23,072 nt of DNA from Thiotrichales bacterium. Lineage in GTDB: Bacteria; Pseudomonadota; Gammaproteobacteria; UWMA-0217. Positions 6,954 to 13,979 of this stretch are shown in pieces (within the stretch, counting starts at the first letter, position 1; every line of letters begins with the position of its first letter). Where the stretch lies: contig JANTGD010000010.1 of assembly GCA_024763135.1 (NCBI GenBank), forward strand, positions 1-23,072, in the 5' to 3' direction. The notes beneath the pieces were generated by a model. That model did no database searches. It had not been told where the DNA came from and saw nothing but the letters and a program-made list of their open reading frames with translations. The position numbers and the translations under genes are program-made.

Positions 6954-7494
6954 CGCGCACCTCCGGCTTGAGCCTGATGATCTGGGTATCTAAATGGGCC
7001 TCGAGCCGTGCTCCTTCTAAGTGATTGCGGCCCTGTTCGATGGTGACCTTGTCCCGGCTGGTCACGAAACGGTTGGGGACATCGACTTCCAAAGCCTCAG
7101 TCTTCAGTTGAAAGTAGGGCGTGGTGTCGTTACTCAAGACAACGTTTTTTTCGAGTCGAGCCTGGCTTAAGTCTGCGTCCATCCAGCCGTTGGACGCAGA
7201 CAATAGCCAAACAGCGCCATCACTGTACATGGTGAGCTGCGGTGAGATGAGTTCATGCTCTTGGTCACTACTGCGTTGTCGCAGTAATTGGCCGCCAATG
7301 ATTTGCTCCAGCCGCCCTTTTTCATTAAAGGTTTTTAGCTGGAAGTCCTGCAAAAAGTAGTTGCTTTCGGTCTGGAGCGGGCTGGGCGGTGCAGTGGACT
7401 CCTGGCGTGCAAAGAAGACAGCAAATGCGGTGACCAGCGTCAGGATCAGCAGCAATAGAAAGCTCGTTCTGGGCAGTGAGACGGGGGACGCCAT
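6937..7494 (-). CDS. lptC: LptC, inner-membrane LPS transport protein
   Basis: Single-span inner-membrane protein that joins LptB2FG to LptA. It has 185 residues, close to the E. coli length. The N-terminal membrane anchor FLLLLILTLVTAFAVFF (about 12-28) is followed by a periplasmic LptC/OstA-like beta-jellyroll with repeated short strands, such as NYFLQDFQLKTFNEKGRLEQ and LKTEALEVDVPNRFVTSRD. It starts with ATG 10 bp after the kdsC stop, and its end overlaps lptA. The sequence is weakly conserved across bacteria, so the call rests on topology, length and position. Confidence 0.93.
   Translation of the reverse strand: MASPVSLPRTSFLLLLILTLVTAFAVFFARQESTAPPSPLQTESNYFLQDFQLKTFNEKGRLEQIIGGQLLRQRSSDQEHELISPQLTMYSDGAVWLLSASNGWMDADLSQARLEKNVVLSNDTTPYFQLKTEALEVDVPNRFVTSRDKVTIEQGRNHLEGARLEAHLDTQIIRLKPEVRGVYVP
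6960..6964 (-). promoter_or_regulatory. Ribosome binding site that sets the lptA GTG start
   Basis: GGAGG on the minus strand lies inside the 3' end of lptC, 6 nt upstream of the GTG at 6951-6953 and 12 nt upstream of the alternative ATG at 6945-6947. Standard spacing favours GTG. Confidence 0.6.
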
Positions 7495-7504
7495 GAGTGT
7501 GTCT

Positions 7505-8029
7505 TCAAAGGTAACTGTTTAGGAGGGTGTCAAGTTTCCCACGTGCATCGAGCAAAAACTCACACACTTCGCGGGCGGCGCCGCGTCCTCCGGCAGCTCC
7601 GGTCGTCCAATGCGCATGCCGTTTGACCATAGCGTGTGCATCGTTGACCGCAATGGCTAAGCCCACCTGGGTCATGACGGGGAGATCCACGACATCATCG
7701 CCCACGTAAGCGATCGCATCGGGGGACAGAGCGGTTTCCTCTAGCAGGGCTTTGAAAGCGGGCCGCTTGTCGCGGTGACCTTGCATGACGATGTCGATTG
7801 CTAAATCCCTGGCGCGGTGTTTGACCACTTCAGAGTTGCGACCAGTGAGTATCGCGGAGCGCACACCGGCCTCATGTAACATACGAATGCCATGTCCGTC
7901 CTTTGAGTTGAACGCTTTGTATTCCTGGCCATTGTCGCCGATATACAAGGAGCCATCCGTTAGGACGCCATCGACATCAAATATCACCAGTTCGATTCTA
8001 CGAGCTGCTGCGAGTAACTGCTCAGTCAC
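7505..8029 (-). CDS. kdsC: KdsC, 3-deoxy-D-manno-octulosonate 8-phosphate phosphatase
   Basis: HAD-superfamily phosphatase that hydrolyses Kdo-8-phosphate to Kdo and phosphate, the third step of Kdo synthesis for LPS. From GTG at 8029 it has 174 residues. HAD motif I is FDVDGVLTDG with Asp18 and Asp20; motif II is LTGR (61-64); motif IV is GDD (110-112) in YVGDDVVDLPVM. There is no cap domain, as expected for this tetrameric C0-type family. The start is decided by AGGGAG (8035-8040) 5 nt upstream of GTG; a longer reading from TTG at 8050 would place that site inside the gene. It is followed 10 bp later by lptC and preceded by kdsD with a 126-bp gap. Confidence 0.95.
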   Translation of the reverse strand: MTEQLLAAARRIELVIFDVDGVLTDGSLYIGDNGQEYKAFNSKDGHGIRMLHEAGVRSAILTGRNSEVVKHRARDLAIDIVMQGHRDKRPAFKALLEETALSPDAIAYVGDDVVDLPVMTQVGLAIAVNDAHAMVKRHAHWTTGAAGGRGAAREVCEFLLDARGKLDTLLNSYL

Positions 8030-8034
8030 GATAA

Positions 8035-8040
8035 CTCCCT
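8035..8040 (-). promoter_or_regulatory. Ribosome binding site that sets the kdsC GTG start
   Basis: AGGGAG on the minus strand, 5 nt before GTG at 8027-8029. It argues for the 174-residue product over the 181-residue reading from TTG. Confidence 0.65.
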
Positions 8041-8155
8041 GAAATTTCAAAATTCAAAAGCGGATTAGCGCAGTGCGTCCAAACGTGATGAAGATGCTGC
8101 CTGCATCGCCCAATGGTACTCTGAACCCGTCATCCGCTGGTGGGCGGGTCACCGG

Positions 8156-9133
8156 TCAGACGACACCTGCGCGTAACAGGTCAAGCATATTCAGCGCCCC
8201 CATGACATGACGTCGTGCATCTACCACGGGTAGCGCATTAATCTTGCGCGCTTCCATGAGATTCAGTGCATCTACAGCCAGCGCGTCAACATCAATTGCC
8301 TGGCATGGCGCGGTCATCTCATCGTCAATGATCGCGGTATTGATGTCGACCCCACGATCCAGTGTCCGGCGTAAATCGCCATCTGTATAAATGCCAATCA
8401 GTGTTCCTGAAGCATCGACAATTGTCGTGCAGCCGAGGCTTTTGGCAGTCATTTCAACCAGCGCATCGCGCAGGCTTGTGCCCAGTGAAACGGCAGGTAA
8501 GGCAACGCCACTGTGCATCACATCACTCACGCCGAGCAGTAGTCGGCGTCCAAGCTTGCCACCCGGGTGAGAGCGAGCAAAGTCTTCAGCGGTGAAGCCG
8601 CGGATTTTCAAGAGACTCACCGCCAATGCGTCTCCCAGCGCGAGAGTGACGGTTGTACTCGAAGTTGGAGCCAGATTGAGCGGGCAAGCTTCTTTTTCCA
8701 CGCGGATATTTAAATTGACAGTGGCTTGTTGCGCCAAGCGCGATTGAGCATTGCCGGTCATGGTAATGAGGGCAATCGATTGACGTCGCAGAATCGGAAC
8801 GATATTCAATAACTCCTGGGTTTCTCCAGAGTTGGAGATTGCAATGACGAGGTCCTGATCTGTAATCATGCCCAGATCCCCGTGGCTTGCCTCACCCGGA
8901 TGGACGAAGAACGCAGGCGTGCCAGTGCTCGCGAGGGTGGCTGCAATTTTACCGCCGATATGCCCCGATTTGCCCATACCAGTGACGACCACGCGACCTC
9001 GGCAGTCGTAAAGCAGTTCACAGGCTCGGACGAATTGATCGTCGATGTGATTGGCGAGCTCTGCGACCGCGGCGGCTTCGATGCCAATGACATCACAGGC
9101 AAACGACTTGAGTTGATCGGTCGGAAGTTTCAT
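8156..9133 (-). CDS. kdsD: KdsD, D-arabinose 5-phosphate isomerase
   Basis: Cytoplasmic enzyme converting D-ribulose 5-phosphate to D-arabinose 5-phosphate, the first committed step towards Kdo. It has 325 residues in the standard layout: a SIS sugar-isomerase domain (about 30-190), then two CBS domains (about 205-325). Visible SIS motifs are GMGKSGHIGGKIAATLASTG, FFVHPGEASHGDLGM and SNSGETQELL. The CBS pair includes IYTDGDLRRTLDRG and a conserved MEARKINALPV stretch. The ATG overlaps the yrbG stop as ATGA. The sequence alone does not say whether the isomerase uses other sugar phosphates, but the neighbouring kdsC and lpt genes fit LPS synthesis. Confidence 0.96.
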   Translation of the reverse strand: MKLPTDQLKSFACDVIGIEAAAVAELANHIDDQFVRACELLYDCRGRVVVTGMGKSGHIGGKIAATLASTGTPAFFVHPGEASHGDLGMITDQDLVIAISNSGETQELLNIVPILRRQSIALITMTGNAQSRLAQQATVNLNIRVEKEACPLNLAPTSSTTVTLALGDALAVSLLKIRGFTAEDFARSHPGGKLGRRLLLGVSDVMHSGVALPAVSLGTSLRDALVEMTAKSLGCTTIVDASGTLIGIYTDGDLRRTLDRGVDINTAIIDDEMTAPCQAIDVDALAVDALNLMEARKINALPVVDARRHVMGALNMLDLLRAGVV

Positions 9134-10110
9134 AGGTGAGTCGGCACCATACTGTAGTACAACAGCAGTTGATAGACGACGAATATCGAGGTGAGCACGC
9201 TGCCTTCGACGCGGCTCATCTTGCGCCCACGCGGGCCAAACAGATACACCAGAAAAAACAAACCGATCGACAGTAGCAGCATCAAAGGATAGTCGCGGGT
9301 TAACACTTCCGTAGGGATCGCATCGGGTCGTATCATGCCGGGAAGCGCCATGACCCCCAGAATATTGAACAAATTTGAGCCTATCACATTACCTACAGCC
9401 ATATCGGATTCTCCCTTGCGCGCCGAGGCCAGTGATGCGGCCAGCTCAGGCAGACTGGTGCCAATCGCGACAATGGTCAAGCCAATCACTAAATCGCTGA
9501 CTCCCAGTAATGTGGCGATTTCCACAGCGCCCCAGACCAACAGGCGCGCGCTGGCGACTAATACCAGCAAGCCCACCAAAAACCAGAGTATCGCGGTGCC
9601 GAGCGGCATTTTGGTCGGGATTTCCTCATAGATTTCCTCGACCAGGACATCGCCGGGTTTGTTGATCAATGCGTCGCGCACCAACCAGCCCAGTACCAAA
9701 ACCAGTGTTAAAAACAGCACGATACCATCCACACGTGATAGATAACCGTCCAGTATTACTGCTAGGCCGAGAAACATGGAGGCGAGTAGGAGCGGTAGCT
9801 CAAGCCGCAAGATTTTGGATGATAGGGCAATAGGAACAAAAAATGCGGTCACACCAAGAATCAGCGCGATATTCGCAATATTGGAACCCACCGCGTTGCC
9901 AATGCCCAGGCCCGGGTTTCCATTGATTGCGGCAAAGCTGGAGACCAGCATTTCGGGTGCCGAGGTGCCAAAGCCGACAATGGTCAGGCCAATAATGAGT
10001 GGCGAAAGTCCCAGGTTGAAGGCAATCGCAGACGCACCATCAACAAACCGGTCTGAACTCCAAACCAGCAATGCCAGGCCAATCGCAATGGCCACGATGG
10101 GTAAAAGCAT
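9130..10110 (-). CDS. yrbG: Calcium/sodium antiporter, YrbG family
   Basis: Inner-membrane K+-dependent Na+/Ca2+-exchanger-like protein of the CaCA superfamily. It has 326 residues with about ten to eleven hydrophobic spans. The two inverted alpha-repeats are clear: GFGTSAPEMLVSSFAA with NAVGSNIANIALILG in the first half, and AIGTSLPELAASLASA with NVIGSNLFNILGVM in the second. The acidic residue in each G-T-S-x-P-E motif is the ion-binding site known from the family. A short acidic cytoplasmic loop (VLVEEIYEEIP) separates the halves. It begins with ATG, preceded by an AG-rich stretch, heads the minus-strand run and overlaps kdsD. Its physiological substrate is not established even in E. coli. 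Confidence 0.95.
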   Translation of the reverse strand: MLLPIVAIAIGLALLVWSSDRFVDGASAIAFNLGLSPLIIGLTIVGFGTSAPEMLVSSFAAINGNPGLGIGNAVGSNIANIALILGVTAFFVPIALSSKILRLELPLLLASMFLGLAVILDGYLSRVDGIVLFLTLVLVLGWLVRDALINKPGDVLVEEIYEEIPTKMPLGTAILWFLVGLLVLVASARLLVWGAVEIATLLGVSDLVIGLTIVAIGTSLPELAASLASARKGESDMAVGNVIGSNLFNILGVMALPGMIRPDAIPTEVLTRDYPLMLLLSIGLFFLVYLFGPRGRKMSRVEGSVLTSIFVVYQLLLYYSMVPTHL

Positions 10111-10682
10111 AGACTCACTCTCTGTAGGTCATGGGTTAACGAAAGCTGGTGGGCGATTGTTCATTGCGAGCGGCTTCCGGAAACGCGGCGGTGATGATTC
10201 GGGCGGCGATTATAGCGTGTTCAGGCGCGGATTGTGGTTAATCTATATGGAACTCTCGGCCCCGGGGTTCATCAAGACAATCGATAGTAACCTCGCATTC
10301 AGTGGGTCTCTGAGTGTCCAAGGACCCACCCGCAGGGAGTGCCCCAGCTATTACGGCTTGGTGTTGCTCCGCTTGGCAAGGACCGGGACTTTGCCGGCGA
10401 GTTGCGCCTCGAACGGGAACATCCGCGGCGCTCTGTTATGAGGCTTTGCTATGGATTGTCTTGGTATCTTTATGGCAAGCTTAGCGCCTCGTTCTCTCCG
10501 GGAGGCGGTTGAGCTGAATAGTCATTGCTACCCGCGCATGACAGCCTCAGCTTTTCATCCAGGGTTAGCGATCAGTGTGACTCAGTGTCAGGGCCGGAAA
10601 CCGATGTGACGCGCAGGCAATTTTTCTGCCGGCGCAGACCCAGGACATGAAGCACTCACCATAGCAACGGTAATCATCAGCA
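10111..10682. other. Long divergent intergenic region between yrbG and mlaF
   Basis: This is a 572-bp gap between oppositely transcribed genes. No supportable coding sequence was found; the longest plus-strand reading is an extension of an antisense frame of yrbG. It contains a consensus -10 hexamer facing yrbG (10209-10214) and several small inverted repeats (for example around 10301-10326). I could not identify a convincing promoter for mlaF by eye, nor any IS remnant. Confidence 0.5.
10209..10238 (-). promoter_or_regulatory. Candidate promoter for the yrbG-kdsD-kdsC-lpt run
   Basis: A perfect TATAAT on the minus strand (10209-10214) has ACCACA (10233-10238, 3 of 6 to TTGACA) 18 bp upstream. 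The likely transcript would start about 100 nt before the yrbG ATG. The -35 is weak, so the call rests on the -10 and on position. Confidence 0.45.
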
Positions 10683-11486
10683 ATGGATGCACACATTCGT
10701 ATCGAGGGTGTCACATTTTATCGCGGAGATCGCATGATTTTCGACGACATTTCGATGGAGATCCCCCGTGGCCAGATTACTGCCATTATGGGGCCGTCCG
10801 GTACAGGAAAAACAACTTTGCTGCGCTTAATCGGGGGGCAGCTCGTTCCCAATGCGGGCCATGTTTATGTGGATGGTCAGGATGTGGCGGCGCTATCTCG
10901 CAGCGAACTTTACACTTTGCGCAAGCGGATGGGCATGCTATTTCAAAGTGGTGCACTGTTGACTGACCTGTCGGTATTTGAAAATGTGGCATTCCCTTTA
11001 CGCGAGCATACTCGCATGGGCGAAGATATGCTCCGGGATATGGTGCTCATGAAGTTAGAATCGGTTGGGCTCAGGGGGGCGCATGCGTTAATGCCAGCGG
11101 AGCTTTCAGGAGGCATGGCGCGCCGCGTTGCGTTGGCGCGTTCGATTGCGTTGGATCCTGACTTGATAATGTATGACGAACCTTTTACCGGCTTGGATCC
11201 TATTACCATGGCAACGATTGTAACGTTGATCCGTAGGCTCAATGATGCGGTCGGCATTACCAGTTTGCTGGTTTCTCATGATATTCACGAAACGTTGTCT
11301 ATTGCAGATGTGGTCTATTTGATTTCTGAGGGAAAAGTGGTGGAGCGCGGTACGCCAGATACCCTTTCGAACTCGAATTCCGCATGGGTGAAGCAATTCC
11401 TGCAAGGGTTGCCTGATGGACCCGTTCCCTTCCATTATCCCGCGCCCTCCCTGGCCGAGGATTTCCTGGGGCAACGCGATGCTTGA
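10683..11486 (+). CDS. mlaF: MlaF, phospholipid transport ABC ATPase
   Basis: Cytoplasmic ATPase of the MlaFEDB inner-membrane complex, which moves phospholipids between the inner membrane and the periplasmic carrier MlaC. It has 267 residues. Walker A is GPSGTGKT (37-44), the signature LSGGM (141-145), Walker B LIMYDEP (161-167) and the H-loop SHDIHE. The C-terminal extension of about 25 residues is the region that in E. coli reaches the partner subunit. It starts at ATG 10683 and its last codons overlap the mlaE start. It opens the mlaFED unit downstream of a 572-bp divergent gap. Confidence 0.96.
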   Translation: MDAHIRIEGVTFYRGDRMIFDDISMEIPRGQITAIMGPSGTGKTTLLRLIGGQLVPNAGHVYVDGQDVAALSRSELYTLRKRMGMLFQSGALLTDLSVFENVAFPLREHTRMGEDMLRDMVLMKLESVGLRGAHALMPAELSGGMARRVALARSIALDPDLIMYDEPFTGLDPITMATIVTLIRRLNDAVGITSLLVSHDIHETLSIADVVYLISEGKVVERGTPDTLSNSNSAWVKQFLQGLPDGPVPFHYPAPSLAEDFLGQRDA

Positions 11487-12255
11487 CGGGTTCGCAGCGC
11501 TGGGACATGCAACGCTGGCTGCTCTGCAAAAGCTTGGGCGTGCCTTTTTGTTTTTGTTGGCGACACTGGGTGGGTTACCCGCCTTACTCCCGCGTCCGCG
11601 CCTGCTGCTCAAAGAATTTTTCAGCGTCGGTGTTTTGTCGCTACTGATTATTGTGGTGTCCGGTTTGTTTGTGGGCATGGTGTTGGGGTTGCAGGGCTAT
11701 GTCACCTTGTCGAAATTTGGTGCCGAAGAGTCGCTCGGTGTGGTGGTGGCGTTGTCGCTGGTACGAGAGCTTGGCCCGGTGGTGACGGCATTGCTGTTTG
11801 CCGGTCGTGCGGGCTCGGCGCTCACTGCGGAGATCGGCCTGATGAAGAGTACAGAACAGCTCTCTGGTATGGAGATGATGGCCGTTGATCCGGTCAAGCG
11901 TGTCATTGGTCCGCGCTACGCGGCAGGCTTTCTTTCCATGCCATTGTTGGCCGCCATGTTCAGCGCTGTTGGTGTGTTAGGCGGTTATTTTGTGGGTGTG
12001 GGCATTGTCGGTGTGGATGAGGGCTCTTTTTGGTCTCAAATGCAATCTGGCGTCGACTGGCGGGAGGACGTCCTCAATGGCGTCATCAAAAGCATCGTCT
12101 TCGGATTTGTGGTCAGCTGGATTGCCGTTTTTGAAGGTTATGATTGTGTCCCGACGTCGGAGGGCGTCAGCCAGGCTACCACGCGCACCGTCGTGCATTC
12201 AGCGCTGGCGGTGCTGGGTTTGGATTTTGTATTGACAGGACTGATGTTCAGCTGA
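11479..12255 (+). CDS. mlaE: MlaE, phospholipid transport permease
   Basis: Integral membrane permease of the MlaFEDB complex. From ATG 11479 it has 258 residues, matching E. coli MlaE in length and alignment (MLDGFAALGHATLAALQKLG). It has an N-terminal interfacial helix followed by about five membrane spans, including SVGVLSLLIIVVSGLFVGM and the conserved ALSLVRELGPVVTALLFAGR with AGSALTAEIGLM. A longer reading from ATG 11416, with AAGGG 7 nt upstream, would add 21 proline-rich residues that do not look like the family. The start overlaps the mlaF stop by 8 bp. MlaD follows after 46 bp. Confidence 0.95.
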   Translation: MLDGFAALGHATLAALQKLGRAFLFLLATLGGLPALLPRPRLLLKEFFSVGVLSLLIIVVSGLFVGMVLGLQGYVTLSKFGAEESLGVVVALSLVRELGPVVTALLFAGRAGSALTAEIGLMKSTEQLSGMEMMAVDPVKRVIGPRYAAGFLSMPLLAAMFSAVGVLGGYFVGVGIVGVDEGSFWSQMQSGVDWREDVLNGVIKSIVFGFVVSWIAVFEGYDCVPTSEGVSQATTRTVVHSALAVLGLDFVLTGLMFS

Positions 12256-12301
12256 TGGTCAGCCCTATCATGGCTTTCTGATAATACAGTAGAGGCAAGG
12301 T

Positions 12302-12763
12302 ATGCGAGCGAGTCGGGCTCAGGAGATTTGGGTTGGAATTTTCGTGGCGGCGGGTATAGCCGCATTGTTCATGCTGGCTTTGAGCGTCAGCAATTACACC
12401 AGCTATACAAAGGGTGGGCAATACCATGTCATTGTCTACTTCGACAATATTGGTGGCCTGAAGATCCGCGCACCTGTGACCTTGTCGGGTGTTACCATCG
12501 GGCGGGTCGCCGATATTGGCTACGACAAGGAGAAATACCAAGCCAAAGTCGTGCTGGGCATCGACGATGCCTACCCAATCCTCACGGAGGATACGCAGGC
12601 CAGCATCTACACTGCAGGCCTGTTGGGTGAACAGTATGTTGCCTTGGAATTGGGTGCAGAAGACCAAACGCTCAAAGACGGTGATCGCATCTATCATTCT
12701 CAGTCGGCGTTGGTTCTGGAGGAGCTGATCGGTCAATTTTTGGTCAAACTGACATCGAAATAA
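12302..12763 (+). CDS. mlaD: MlaD, MCE-domain lipid transport protein
   Basis: Inner-membrane-anchored periplasmic protein whose MCE domain forms a hexameric ring with a lipid channel in the MlaFEDB complex. It has 153 residues: an N-terminal anchor (about 8-29, WVGIFVAAGIAALFMLALSV) and a single MCE domain (about 40-118) with FDNIGGLKIRAPVTLSGVTIG and the conserved YTAGLLGEQYVALELG. A short helical tail, ALVLEELIGQFLVK, follows; E. coli MlaD is about 30 residues longer at this end. The start is supported by a GAGG-rich leader. Unusually, mlaC does not follow directly: a 580-bp non-coding stretch separates them. Confidence 0.95.
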   Translation: MRASRAQEIWVGIFVAAGIAALFMLALSVSNYTSYTKGGQYHVIVYFDNIGGLKIRAPVTLSGVTIGRVADIGYDKEKYQAKVVLGIDDAYPILTEDTQASIYTAGLLGEQYVALELGAEDQTLKDGDRIYHSQSALVLEELIGQFLVKLTSK

Positions 12764-12790
12764 CCGCGCAACAGCTCGCGAACGATCCAG

Positions 12791-12811
12791 GCTGGCTATT
12801 ATTAAGCCAGC
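12791..12811 (+). terminator. Possible weak terminator after mlaD
   Basis: GCTGGCT and AGCCAGC form a 7-bp perfect stem around a 7-nt loop ATTATTA, 27 bp after the mlaD stop. The following bases are AATAAAA and not a T run, so termination on the plus strand may be weak or the hairpin may only stabilise the transcript. Confidence 0.35.
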
Positions 12812-12843
12812 AATAAAATAGCGCGTGTTTAGCCATACCGGCA

Positions 12844-12915
12844 GGTGTGCGGCAAGGCAGCCAGGTGGCGTTGTAGTCGTTCTGCAGCACGTCTGGCTAA
12901 CACAATCCGCACACC
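12844..12915. repeat. Nested inverted repeat
   Basis: GGTGTGCGG (12844-12852) pairs with CCGCACACC (12907-12915). Inside it AGCCAG (12859-12864) pairs with CTGGCT (12893-12898). Both stems are perfect and coaxially nested, which suggests a folded RNA or a cruciform-type element of about 72 nt. It may be an RNA leader, a REP-like element or part of an insertion. Confidence 0.5.
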
Positions 12916-12981
12916 CGTTACGGACTGGATATTAAATTCATTCTGTTGATAGGAGCGTTCGGTCTGCGCTGGCTCGGTGTT

Positions 12982-13021
12982 GCGCCGCGGGTCAATGGAA
13001 TGACCATGACCTGCGCGGCGC
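12982..13021. repeat. GC-rich inverted repeat beside dispersed repeat B
   Basis: GCGCCGCG (12982-12989) pairs with CGCGGCGC (13014-13021), and GGTCA (12990-12994) pairs with TGACC (13007-13011). This gives 13 bp in total with a 2-nt bulge and a 12-nt loop. It abuts the dispersed repeat starting at 13023. No T run follows on the plus strand, so a terminator role is not supported. Confidence 0.55.
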
Positions 13022-13022
13022 G

Positions 13023-13159
13023 CCTTGATCCAACACAGGCCGGACGCTCTGAAAACGCGCTATTTTGTTGCCGGGTTAATCACAAAGTGCGGATCGCTTT
13101 GGATTGTCCTAATACTCCATTAAGCGTGTTCTGACGGATGCGGAGCAGTCTAAAGCATT
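13023..13159 (+). repeat. Dispersed repeat B (partner at 136-255)
   Basis: The core at 13023-13079 carries AGGCCGGACGCTCTGAA, GCTATTTT and TTGCCGGGT, and aligns with 136-191 with only a few mismatches. The shared blocks TAATACTC (13110-13117) and GTCTAAAGCATT (13148-13159) follow in the same order and on the same strand as in copy A. The total span is a little longer than in copy A. There is no ORF. Confidence 0.7.
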
Positions 13160-13170
13160 CAAGACAAGGT

Positions 13171-13209
13171 ATGGATCTTGGCAATGCTCGTTCCCTTGCC
13201 AAGCTCCAT
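13171..13209. repeat. Long hairpin upstream of mlaC
   Basis: ATGGATCTTGGCAA (13171-13184) pairs with TTGCCAAGCTCCAT (13196-13209), 13 of 14 bp around an 11-nt loop. It is about 135 bp upstream of the mlaC start. It could be a leader RNA structure, a protein-binding palindrome or another REP-like insertion. It lacks the terminal T run of a rho-independent terminator. Confidence 0.55.
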
Positions 13210-13329
13210 GTCGCCGTATTGAACGCTTTGGGTTGCTCCCGCCGGTTGAGTCAGGCCACGCGTGTTGGAGCATTAGTCATTGCCAAGCCAATTCACCACA
13301 GCATTGCCGCAGGATCGGTAAGAATTATT

Positions 13330-13334
13330 AGGAG
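13330..13334 (+). promoter_or_regulatory. mlaC ribosome binding site
   Basis: AGGAG lies 9 nt before the mlaC ATG at 13344. A full consensus site here suits a gene that, after the 580-bp interruption, must be translated independently of mlaD. Confidence 0.6.
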
Positions 13335-13343
13335 TCAATCAGT

Positions 13344-13979
13344 ATGAAAAAATGGCAGACCCTCATTGTTTTTTTACTCGTGAGTTTGGTGGCCGGCTTG
13401 ACGCATGCGAGCGCGGATACCGCCCCTGATGCATTGCTCAAGCAGCGCGCTCAAGAAGTGATGCAAGCTTTGAGTGCCAATGGCGGGGCCATCAAACAAG
13501 ACATGGGAAAACTCTACCAGTTGGTTGATGAAAAAATCTTGCCTCTGGTCGATTTCGATGCGATGAGTAAACTGATCCTGTCCACGCACTGGAAAAAGGC
13601 AACGCCGGAACAGCGTGCCCGTTTCAAAGAGGCTTTCAAAAACCTGCTGGTCAATACCTATACCAAATCGCTCAAGCAATATGCCAATCAGGACATCATC
13701 TTCTTTCCGGAGCGGACCCGTATCGATGGTAAATATGCAACTGTTTATTCCGAATTTGTACCTGGAAATGGTCAGCCGAATGTCCCCGTGATCTATAAAC
13801 TTCGCAAGGATAAGCAAGGCAATTGGAAGGCGTACAATCTCGAGATCGAAGGATTGAGCGTGGTAAAGAACTTTCGTACCGATTTTAATTCGGAAATCAA
13901 TTCCAAGGGTTTAGACGCACTGATTGCGCGACTCGAAAAAGAGCAGGCGGAGCGTCGCGCCGAAGCGGCCGCAAATTGA
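13344..13979 (+). CDS. mlaC: MlaC, periplasmic phospholipid-binding protein
   Basis: Soluble periplasmic carrier that ferries phospholipids between the outer-membrane MlaA-porin complex and MlaFEDB. It has 211 residues: a signal peptide (MKKWQTLIVFLLVSLVAGLTHASA, cleavage likely near residue 24-25), then the MlaC/Ttg2D fold (about 30-195) with KILPLVDFDAMSKLILSTHWKKA, FKNLLVNTYTKSL and a closing DFNSEINSKGLDALIARLE helix. The Ala/Glu-rich C-terminus is typical. The ATG has AGGAG 9 nt upstream. The stop overlaps the mlaB start as TGATG. Separation from mlaD by 580 bp implies its own promoter or a long intercistronic RNA. Confidence 0.95.
   Translation: MKKWQTLIVFLLVSLVAGLTHASADTAPDALLKQRAQEVMQALSANGGAIKQDMGKLYQLVDEKILPLVDFDAMSKLILSTHWKKATPEQRARFKEAFKNLLVNTYTKSLKQYANQDIIFFPERTRIDGKYATVYSEFVPGNGQPNVPVIYKLRKDKQGNWKAYNLEIEGLSVVKNFRTDFNSEINSKGLDALIARLEKEQAERRAEAAAN

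Larger units (their letters stand above)
12764..13343. other. Repeat-filled interruption between mlaD and mlaC
   Basis: This 580-bp stretch has no supportable gene. From left to right it holds a terminator-like hairpin (12791-12811), a nested inverted repeat (12844-12915), a GC-rich inverted repeat (12982-13021), a copy of the dispersed repeat also found at 136-255 (13023-13159), and another long hairpin (13171-13209). In most relatives mlaD and mlaC adjoin. I infer past insertion of mobile or palindromic repeats; no transposase fragment was recognised. Confidence 0.7.

Noticed and set aside
10351..10422. 23-codon minus-strand ORF starting MFPFEAQLAGKVPVLAK
   Set aside because: No proper ribosome binding site and no known family; too short to support.
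9776..10441. 221-codon plus-strand ORF running from yrbG into the divergent gap
   Set aside because: It is mostly antisense to yrbG, has no family features, and its tail through the gap is low-quality sequence without a domain.
11106..11678. 190-codon minus-strand ORF across mlaF and mlaE
   Set aside because: It is fully antisense to two well-supported genes and rich in residues typical of shadow frames.
12844..12915. Integron attC site
   Set aside because: The inverted arms lack the conserved core-site heptamers at both ends and no integrase is present.
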